From positions 256,535,863 to 256,599,862 of the forward strand of contig CP136064.1 of the NCBI GenBank assembly GCA_032622095.1: a DNA stretch of 64,000 bases, in the 5' to 3' direction. The position numbers and the translations under genes were made by a program. How positions within the stretch are numbered: position 1 is the first letter of the stretch; each line of letters starts with the position of its first letter. Origin of the DNA: Siphonodentalium dalli. Lineage: Eukaryota > Mollusca > Scaphopoda > Gadilida > Siphonodentaliidae. Positions 9,033 to 19,963 of this stretch are shown piece by piece. The notes under the pieces were generated by a model. That model ran no database searches and was not told where the DNA came from. It saw nothing but the letters and a program-made list of their open reading frames with translations.

Positions 9033-12000
9033 CTGTGCCACGACATATTTGTGACTATATTATGTTGGGATTTACACAATAACATGTTATGGTATATTGT
9101 CCCTGGGTATATCCTTCATGTAAGAATACACGAAACCGCGCACCCATCCATTCTCCATATGTGTTATTAGTTTGAGTTAGGGTTAGGGCTAGGGTTAGGT
9201 TGGGGCTAGAGTTTGAGCTAGGGTTAGGGTTAGAGTTAGGGTTAGGGTGGTTAGGGTTGGGGTAATTAGAGTATTCTTACATGAATGACATACCGCCGCT
9301 GTCGTTTTTTTTAAATTTGTATTGTGTATGCATTCCAGATAGTCAAGCCTGTTTATCGTGTTTTGGACAATGGTATATGTGACCCGCCATATCAAATCCA
9401 GTTGGAAGTCGGGATTTTTTTACCCTGTGCCAATGCATTCTCTTATATATGCGAGTCGACCATAGGTCGCCTCGCATATATAAGAGAATGCATTGGCCTA
9501 ACAATTTTTTACAATTTTAATAATTTTTTCTTGTATTCTTTAACAATTTTATAATTTCACCCATACAGAGCCCCAGACAAACATGAGCAGACGACACTCT
9601 TCTATATGCTTCTATATATGTGTGGGGCTCCCTGCAGGGTAATGGATGTTTTTTATTTTATGTCCTAAAAATTGTCAGAAACATTTATTTAAAAAAAATG
9701 ATAAAAAATTGTTAGGCCAATGCATTCTCTTATATATGCGAGGCGACCTATGGTCGACTCGCATATATAAGAGAATGCATTGGCACATGGTAAAAAAAAT
9801 CCCGACTTCCGACTGTATTTGATATGGCGGGTCACATATAAAGACATCAGACACAAGCTGTTTAGGATATGAATTTTCAAGATTAGTCGCTCACCATTTG
9901 ATGCAATTTTCTTGCCACGTCCGAAAGCAACTTTGATATCTCTGTTTGGGTAGGTGCCTTCTGCCATTTTCTCAACAGGTCCATTCATGTAGGATTGATC
10001 TGTAATGAATCACACCTTGTTGCGATCGTAATATATAAATGTATAAAGAGACTCCCAATCTCCAGGATTTAAATTAAACCTAAACTTATGTGTTTTTCCA
10101 TGTTATTATATGGGTGTATGTATAAACATCGGTCAATAATTACATGTCTATATGGCTCTATATTAGTTTAAAAGACATACCGAAGTGGCAAATTCGTTAG
10201 CAATGTTCACACTCTAATACGAACCCCGCCAGCAATCAAATTATCAGATTATATGCATATTACTCGAAACCGGCTGTGGGTATGTGTAAATTGGTAGTTC
10301 AAAGGAATAGTGCTTGATTTGGCCTTTCATTGTTACTAAGGATCTTTTATTTTCTTTCTGAGGCGATACTCTCTATCAATTCAATAACATTTAATCAAGG
10401 TATAGTTGGTATATATCCTATCGATCTATTTCGATAGCCGGACCACGATAAAAGTATAAAGAAATTATACTTATAATGTGCATAAAATGAGACGCGCAGA
10501 TTAATTGTCTCTCGAATGTCGGGAGTAATTAAACGATTCTCTATCTCTGCCCGTCACCATTTCCAACAACAATAACAACAACAAACAACAACAAAAACAA
10601 CAACAACAGCAGATCAAGGAAACTTAATTGTCTAGTAGGTATATTTGCATTACAAATATTCCTTAAAAACAAGAAGAACCATTTGTGTTAAACATGTTTT
10701 ACTTAACAGTACTTAAAATTGATTATCTCGTCCTAAATACGTTTTATATACGTATCAAATAATAAGCATGAGTCGAAAACACCTGTCCGGAAACGCTGCT
10801 ATCAATTTTTATTATATGCTTCCCCATTAAATAGTGGGAAATTGCCGTGGCGTAGAGCGTTATATCCATCGCCTGGACCGACTCGATGGATAACACTGAC
10901 CGACTCGATGGATAACACTGACCGACTCGATGGATAACACAGTAGTATTACTTTTTCGGAGATTACATCCGGTTTATAGCGGCGAATCACATTAAGTTTC
11001 AAAGCGTATCAATAACAGCCGGACTATTGTTTTAATTATTGATTTTCACGGTTCATAAACTGTTATTTAATTGTTATAATGTTAACTCATTTGTTTTAAT
11101 ATATTCTTATCACTAAATTATGTATACATTAATTTTCTCGCATCATTTCAGAATAAAACAATGGGGACTATTTCTTATGGCGGCTATTCTCGATATTTGT
11201 CATTCGGTGGTGAGCAAATCAATTGATGGAATGTAAACAAAATGCAAGTGTCGAAGCTTTCTAACAATTTGAAGTGAACTGTAGGACAAAATTAGCAGTT
11301 TTGGTGCGGTTTATAGCGCATATAATAAAAAGAAAACCTACGGGTTTTGGTTGAATACCCGGATTATCTCATTCGTGGGTGCAAGGAAGTACAGAATTTC
11401 CACTCGCGGCTTGCAGCCGCTCGTGGAAATTCTGTACTTCCTTGCACCCACTCATGAGATAATTCGGATATTCAACCAAAACTCGTAGGTATTCTCTATA
11501 TATTGATTTTATATCTATATTATTTCATATCAAGTGGGACATTGTTTCGTTAATATTTTAGAACAGACCATCATGAAGCGTTCACGCGATCTCATGTAGA
11601 TATAGAGTTCACCCGCTTTCTCCGCTCCGCGAGCCGCAATTGCATGTGCCGTGTGTATTATACCAGAAAATTTGAAATAAATCAATATAAATTGATAGAA
11701 TCACAAGGATCTTAGATTCTTATTTATTATTTTATACCCAGGAAGCTATATACCACTTGTTATATGAATAGATAGACCATCTTTAATAAGCTATATTGTC
11801 AATCGAAAACACACACAAATATCTAATGATAATAATAATATGTTATGTCCTATTTTTTTAAAGAAACTTTGGGGGAAAAATAATTGTCTAGTGACAGTAT
11901 AAAGTTGTCGCCCGCTGTCGAGGGAGACAATGAGATTTGTCACCCGCTCGAGAACGGACTGTCTCCCGAGGAGCGCAGCTCCGAGGTAGAGATTCCGTTC

Positions 12001-15000
12001 TCGAGTGGGTGACAAATCTCAATTTCTCTCGAGAAGAAGGGCAACAACTGTTTTGTTATCCGATTAATACAGACAAAAATCCTTTCCATCCACACGCACG
12101 ATGTTGCACTGAGTCACGAGTCCTTTTTTCCCGATTATGTATATTTTCAGTAACTTTACACGAGATGTTCACTTCACGTCATCTCCCCCCGAAACCTATT
12201 GGGTAGTTGTCGATTTCATTAATGTATATTCATATGTGTCAATGCTCCCAAGTACATGGCGATCCCCCACTTTCGCCTATAGTATTCAAATTTTAAATCT
12301 TAAATGACTCATATAATTCGGTATCAGAAATAGTTTTGTGTTGCATTTTTGGACAATATTTCAGAAAATGGGTGAAAACTATCAAATTATAGAGACCAAT
12401 AAATATAGCATAGTTTACAAATATATATAAAACAGCCACTGGAGCTTTGCGAACATATCCACTATATATATATATAACGAGCAGTCTCTTTGAAAAGTCG
12501 ACGAATATCCTAACGGATATACGTCTCTAGAAGTGTCCATAATATTACATTTCTACTCGGCATTCTCAACATGACGTAATAAACCGTTTCCAAATATGGA
12601 TTGCATTTGTGTGGTATTAAATGTTTGTGAGAATCGCATTATTTAGAATTAGTTATAACTACAACTAGATGCGAAAGAGTAATCAGTTATCAATATCGTT
12701 GACTAATAAAAACTCGAAGATGATGTGTCCTATCTATTGCGATGAGTAAAATTAATTATGGATATATAGCCTGTATTCAGTTTTCCAACAATAGTTGAGT
12801 TTGATACTGCGTGGGAAAATTGTCAACGAGTCATTGACCTCTGATCTCTGAAGTGATCTGCTATGCCATAAACCAGTGAAATCGCACTCAGTCTGCGCCA
12901 CTCTCCAATGAAATGGAGGGAATCCCTCAATATAGAATCTAATTTTAACAGAGAGTTCTAGAGACGTACATCCTATACAGGATTTTGTCGACTAATATGA
13001 GGAGTCTGCATATGTTGTTTAGTTAGTTTTACAGCGCTTGTCCTTATTCAATGCTACACAATAGTCGGATTCCTTATGTCATTTTGCAATTTTGGTTTGT
13101 TAAAAGCGATCTGAAAACGGATTCTGTATGCCTAGCAGGTGTGTTTTCGGGATTGACTTGTTTCCATTCTTTAATTTTGGCGGGTCGGCCTAAATCGGGG
13201 TCAACATAGTTTAAAGAGCGTTTCGTATTTGCAGAAAAACGATAGATGGTGCCATCTGGCGTATGGTGATCCGTGCGATTTGAAAGTTCTCAAAACTACT
13301 AGCTATTACCCTTACGTGTATTTTTGAAAATTTTGATGTGATCAGTTCATTCTTGCTGGCTACAGTTGCGATCAAAATTTAACACTGATCCCTATGGAGA
13401 TTCTAGATTTTGGATAAATGGCGCCATATTGCGTATGATGATATGCGCGTACTGATATTCCTAAAAATACTAAGTATGAAACACAGACATAGTTTTAAAA
13501 AGATTGGATGTGATCAGATTATTCTTGCTGGCTACAGTTGCGATCAAAATTTAACACTGAACCCTATGGAGAATTTCGTGTTATGCTCAAACGTTGATTG
13601 TAATATCACTTATTGGCGATCCTGTGCAACTATATATGAAGATTAACACTCGTTTTTGACTCACTATAACTATCCGTGATTTAATAGTTGCAATATATGA
13701 TATAGTTATGCCTCAATATACAGTAACTGGCAAAAGTAAGTGCCGAATGGTTTTTGTAATTTCGATAATATGCAGTTTGTTGAGTCAAACGAAACTATTC
13801 CCAACAAGACTGAAGTTTCACGATGTGATTACATATTAAACTATTGTTTTATTTGATACTGTTCGTCTTGTTGTCCACTGACTAGTTTTTGAAGCCACGT
13901 TGTTGATCATAACGGATGTAGTGTCACAAATACACATGTATAGATGTTAATTGTTCATATTCATTAACTCCACCGTTGTCATCGGAGTCTATATATCCCA
14001 CATACACTGGGAGATTCTGTGTATTCGCAGGATTTGAACTACTGACAAATGGACATTTCAGTGAGATCTTTACTATACAGTATAGGCTTTGCTTTCACAC
14101 TTCCCACGCCAGTTACATTTGGCGAACTTCAGTACAGCGACTGAAACCTACATTCACCATCAATATTCTAACCACAATTAATCTTCACGCTTCATGTATA
14201 GCTGTGATAATCAAGTAAATTCGAATTTCCACTAAAGTAGAGCTTAATGAGTAAAATACATATAAACTATAATTGCATTTTCCTGCAAATTCCCAGTAGG
14301 TGCTTAGTAAAACCGTTACTAAGAGCTATCGGGTGGCAAAGTCTCCCGATCTTATAATGATCAGTGGGCTATGCAGAATATGCCTGCATAGTTTTAGACA
14401 TACATGTGCCCAAATTGGAACAAAACCAGCACCATGTGATTAGACACTGACTAAATTAAGCAAAAATACCAATGAATGATTAGTACACAATTGTGGTATT
14501 TGATTAGCAACTGTCGCTAACCTTAACTAAGACATTTGGTTCACTCTGATGGTCAGGTATATCTCAAATTTCACATTTGGGTATCAACTGCATCGGAAAT
14601 GCAAACACTGGCGTTGAATTACGACGATATAAGCTATAATTGCAAGTTCCAGTCAATTCCCGGTAGTTGCCTATATAGGCTAAGTTTCTCGATCTTATAA
14701 TGATCAATGGCCCATGGGGCACAAACCTGTACAATTTCATACCTGTGTCACCATTTGAACATAACCCATACCATCCGACTATAGACACTATCTAATTTAC
14801 GGGAAAATACCACGACCCAGAGGGTTGATCGCCATGGGACGTCACGATTCAAAGCCCAAGTATAGAACGATCCATTAAGCTAAGCCGATGGTTTGTTCAC
14901 AACAGGTGGAGTCGTGATACATTATGAAGGATGATGGAAGGGTCCCCTCAACTATGTTCTTCAACGTTGCTAGTATCAATAAGTGGTCTTTACGAAACCA

Positions 15001-18000
15001 CCATGCACAACTTCCTGTCTATTCGCGATCTTGTCGCACCATTATCATGTCAGCCTAAGATATCTTGAACCCTCTCCTCACAAAATAAACAATGCTGTAC
15101 AATCCACAATATCGACAATTGTCCGTCCAGTAAAAGCACGTGTGCTTGTCGCAAAATGGGAGCATTATAGTAAACTTTATCACCATATAATAATACAACA
15201 ATGTCATTGTTTTTGTTAGAACCCACAGTTCTCACACATAACATAAATATAGAATTTATTACTTTTAATTTTGTAGTAGACATGGTCAAATTGACAACAC
15301 CACTGTCGTGTCATTATTATTCTATCCCATTAATCGTGATTCATATGCAAGTCTGTTTAAGCTTTGTCCACGCACTGTGTCACTTGCTTCTTAATGTGTT
15401 TTACTATATATAAGACCAAGCACATAATGCACATATATGTCTCCTTATAAATAAATTCTCTCTTAGAAAGTGTCCAGAGATGTCTTGCCTATTTATACTG
15501 ACAATTTATTTTTATTCTTGTGGAAAAGGATTTGAGGGAGTGATTTGTTATGTTGACTAAGGTGTTAATTTAGTATGTGAAACATGTATCCCGGGGGGAT
15601 GTATTGGGTGGACGGAGAATGTGTCTTCTTTATCATCAGATTAACATAATTTCAACTCCCAATTTGGATAAACCCGACCAGGATTTATAGAACAACAACT
15701 AATCTATGCCCAGCAATACATATGGACATGATAACATTTAAAAATTTGAAACAATACCAACCTATTCACATGTATGGCTAAACATATCATTGGCATAGAC
15801 GAGTTGTTGTAGTTGTTAAATTGATGTTGGTCGGGTTTCTCCAAATTTATTACTAAAACAGAATGATCCATAAGCATAGCTTGGCATGAAAATATAAAAA
15901 ATTATACATGACCGAACAATTTTAACAAACAGTGACTGACACCTACATAAATATGACTTGCATATTTGTTACCACACAACTCCGTATTATCCGGTACTTA
16001 AATTCGTCCTGGCAATAAACATTAATTTTGTCAATTGATGAAAAAACACCATCAATCAATTTAAAACGACATCCTGAAACTGTAGTCTTGATAAACATTA
16101 CATTTGTAGAATAGTGGACATTATCACTGAAGCACGTGATTGTGATGTATATAATTGATGTGAACCACATTTTTGTTATCAATTACTGTATCTGGTGGCC
16201 TGACTATATTGCAAGTTAATTTTGTAAAATCACATATAGTTACAGTAGATTACATGTAAGAGCCATGCATATATGATAGCCATTAAGTTCCATCACTGTG
16301 AACATTTGAGTAAATTGTCAAACTCTCTATTGGGTCCAACGTTAAATTTTGATCGCAACTGTTGTACTGTACCCGCGGAGACCAATATTCTCAAAAATAC
16401 ATTTCAGAGTCATACTTGATATATGTGTCTAATTTCAACTCGCACAATTCATGATAAGGCTAATCGTGTTAGTTAATATTTGTTATAACCAGGAAACGCT
16501 CTTTAAACTCTTAAAACCGTCCAAACAATTTGTTTCCACTAAAATGTCAGACTGGAAACAGGTAAAACCTGAAATTAGACCGCCATATTTGATAGTGTTG
16601 TTAATTTCAACTCGCACAGTCCACCAGAAGGTTAGTTATGAGGATTAATATCTGTATAATAAGTAAACGCTCTTTAAATTCTTAAAAGAGTCCAAAAACA
16701 CTTTTTCCATTAAAATTTCAACTGCACACAGGTAGACCCTGAAAGTAGACACGCTATTGATAAATAAACAGTTCGCATGTCGTATTTGACATTCCGAAAT
16801 TGCGCGACCTTTTTTTCGACAAAAGGAATCTGACTTGTCGTGAAATCAGCGATGATGGGGGTAGGGTTAGCTTTTCTGCGATATCTTTACCAAAAATCGA
16901 TGTATCGCAGTTTTGTTTGTGACATATGATCAAGATATCCTTGTATATTGTCCATGTTCGTCTATCTGTGATGTAGCTGATTTTAAGTATATACAATACC
17001 TTAATATTTTGGAAAGAAAATTGAAATTGCAGTCATAAATACAATTCATCTGATGATTTTATGATAAAATTCCACATTAAGATATGTAATTATGCAATTT
17101 GTGGAAAGATCTCTGTCTGTTTTTCGATTTCCAACAACAAAGAAAGCCACTTACCGATCTTGCTATGCGTAATAGCATGGTTTTTATTACCAGGTGGACG
17201 GGGAAAAATAGAGGGGTACACAACCAAAAGCCTCACACAAACCTGTTTCCACTAAAATATCAAGCTGGAAACAGGTAGATTCTGAAAATAGACACACTGG
17301 TGGTATAGAAACCGTTGTCATATCGCTTTTAACATTCCGAAAACGCTCGACAATGTTTTTCGACATAAGGAATCCGACTACAAGCGAACATGCATTATTT
17401 TCGCCTTTAATTATAAAATTATGACAAGCATCACCCAGAATGAAAAACAGTGCTATAATCATGAATAAATTCCTAACATCATGTCGTAAATAGAAATGTC
17501 AGTACACTATGATTTGACAAATGAAAAAAGTTGTTTGAATATAGGTAATTTAATGCTGAAAGCATACATGTACGCATAAAGCGACCGAATCAGTCGCTGA
17601 ATGGTAGAACATAATGTTCATTTGTTTTAATTCCACTTCTGTTTGTTAAAATTGTGACTAAAACCTAATCTTGACACCCGGCGTTCGGTAAGGAGTGCAG
17701 ATACTAAAAGCCAAGTGAGCCTGTTACAATATGCGTTCCCTGGGGGAATACTATAACAACTCACGCTTGCATCCAAAATAGCCAATACCACCACATCCAC
17801 CAAGTTTCCATGTAGTTGGGATTCCTCTGTAGAGAAACATCCAGTTGGTACAGTGTCTCGAGTTTCCGACTGTATCCGGCCCCGTGGCCCCGAAATAAGA
17901 GTAGAACTCTGGGTTCATCAGACTCCCGTCCCGCCAATGTAAGGTTTCGTTACCTACCCCGACAGCGCTTTCGTTGTGATGTAGTCCAATCGAAAGCCAG

Positions 18001-19925
18001 CCCCAGTTTTGACTGTGAAACAGACATAATTACAGGGGACTGTATCCTAAATCCGGCCATTTATAGGACCATCTCCTTTTATACTCAACATAATATATGC
18101 AACAAATGAATGAATTTGAGCCATGTATGAGTACAAAATACACTCATGTAACTTGAGTCATATATTAAATTTCATTATAATTGCTTGCATCGTTCAAAGA
18201 ACACATGGCCCAAATTCATTCATTTTTTGCATATATTCAATCTGTTGAGTATTAAAAGAGATGGTCCCATAAATGGCCGGAATTAGGGTACAGTCCCCAT
18301 TTAAACAATGTTTTTATCCATATTTTCCAAAAGAAATCAGCAATTCATTAGACTAATGGTATCCGTAAAAATCATCTCGGATACTGCAAATACCGGGTAT
18401 CGAGCAGATTTGTTTTACATTTGTATATTTAAATACTAAGTGTTGTCATCACTAAATCCAGCATTCTGATTGGTCGGCGCCCACGTGGCTAGTTGCAGTT
18501 ATTTCTCGGTGAATGCGCAACGGCTCATAACACCAAGCTCATAACACCATCGATACGTCAATGGGTTTGGAAAGACGAACGCGTAATGTTTTGGGCGCAT
18601 TTGGACTCGCGCAGGATTGACTTAATTTACATCATCGGGTTTCAATATGAAGAGAAATTGTTCCTATTAACCTTTGCCAAGGGTGCTATTGGGTATTTTG
18701 GGCTGTTTTTGTCACGATACACTTTTCGATTTAAATACATTTACAAAAGTGGCTTTTTCGCTAAATGTATATAAATATAAGGATTAACTGTCATGTGGAC
18801 TATTTTTATGGAGATGTAACCGTGAGGTAAGTGGTCATAACTTGTATGTAAAACCCTTCGGGTTTTACACAAGTTATGTCCACTTACCTCACGGTTACAT
18901 CTCCATAAAAACAGTCCACATGACAGTTAATCCTTATATACGTACTTTTCTTTTGATCGTTGTGGGCTCCCGATAGCGCATAACAAACTGCAAGGCAGAG
19001 TTCAGTCCCCTGCTGGTACGCTGACCAACACGGCCACCGTGTACACAGAATGTGAGGAAATCATTCGTTGTTTTAATTAAAACTTTTGTCGTTTAAAATT
19101 CATTCTGCATTATTCTGAGAAACCAAACTGCCCATATTCATTTGAAAATTGGCAATATCAAGCCAGAATTAATTGTTACTGACAAAACACTTTTATAAAA
19201 ACAATATTAGATTTAAATAGGAAAATATACATGATGGCAGCTGTCAAACCGACGTACCGAGGGGACTGAACTCTGTTTTATACAGCTTACCATTTCTATT
19301 AATTACCAATGACCAGCCAATCCCACTATGCATATTGATTACCGCACACGTCTCAAAATATTTTTGGTTGACAGAACCAATGGAAAACCTCTCTTTTTGA
19401 TGTCCCAAAAATCATTTGAAATTGAACTTGATGAGGTATCTTTTTTGAGGGCAACAACACCAATACAATATGGGTATGCACACTTATTTGATTACACGTG
19501 TGTATTAGTTATGTACTTTTAGTTATGTACTTTAATTCGTTTCAGAATCTCAATTCCGACAATATACATGATGACAGCGGTCAGACCAGTGTTGCGAGGG
19601 GACACTGTCTTGTACTTTGATCGCATTCATCTCTATAACTCCAAGGGATTTTGATTGAATATTTCGAGAACATTATTTAAAACGGTATTGAATTTGTGTA
19701 AACGGTGCATCACATTTAGAGTACGTTTACATACTGACACGTTCTTACGGAAAATAAGAAACATAATAGTACAGATAGGCGGAATGGTTAGAAAGGGGAT
19801 GAAACAACAAGCCCAACTGAATCATGTTAAGATTGGCCCCATTCTGTTTCAAGCCTCCCTTCATACACGTATGTTGAGAGGAGAATCGGACGGTAAGGAA
19901 TGAAACTAATATATTGGTATTGTAG

Positions 19926-19963
<38 letters not shown>

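Larger units (their letters stand above)
13067..17385. mobile_element. large inverted-repeat bounded element (4.3 kb), relic
   Basis: The left side has GTCGGATTCCTTATGTC...TTAAAAGCGAT and AAAGAGCGTTTC; the same strings appear inverted at 17318-17385 and 16490-16690. A 59-bp block with GGCTACAGTTGCGATCAAAA (13347-13403, repeated at 13520-13575) returns inverted near 16340. Related blocks with AAAGAGCGTTT are at 39065, 57465 and 59090. No transposase is recognised. The boundaries are approximate, and it may be several nested copies. Confidence 0.5.
10000..17764 (-). other. lectin-like gene intron 3
   Basis: This 7.8-kb intron has no recognised coding exon in frame with the gene. It holds the microsatellites, hairpins and inverted-repeat element listed separately. 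Stretches at 10020-10560, 11500-11900 and 12050-12490 show nothing further to me. Confidence 0.5.

Noticed and set aside
14031..14050. GGATTTGAACTA string resembling the T-arm of a tRNA on the minus strand
   Set aside because: No cloverleaf can be formed around it.
16754..17462. Two minus-strand frames with similar endings (80 and 91 codons)
   Set aside because: They are diverged copies of a repeat inside the 13067-17385 element; no transposase motif found.
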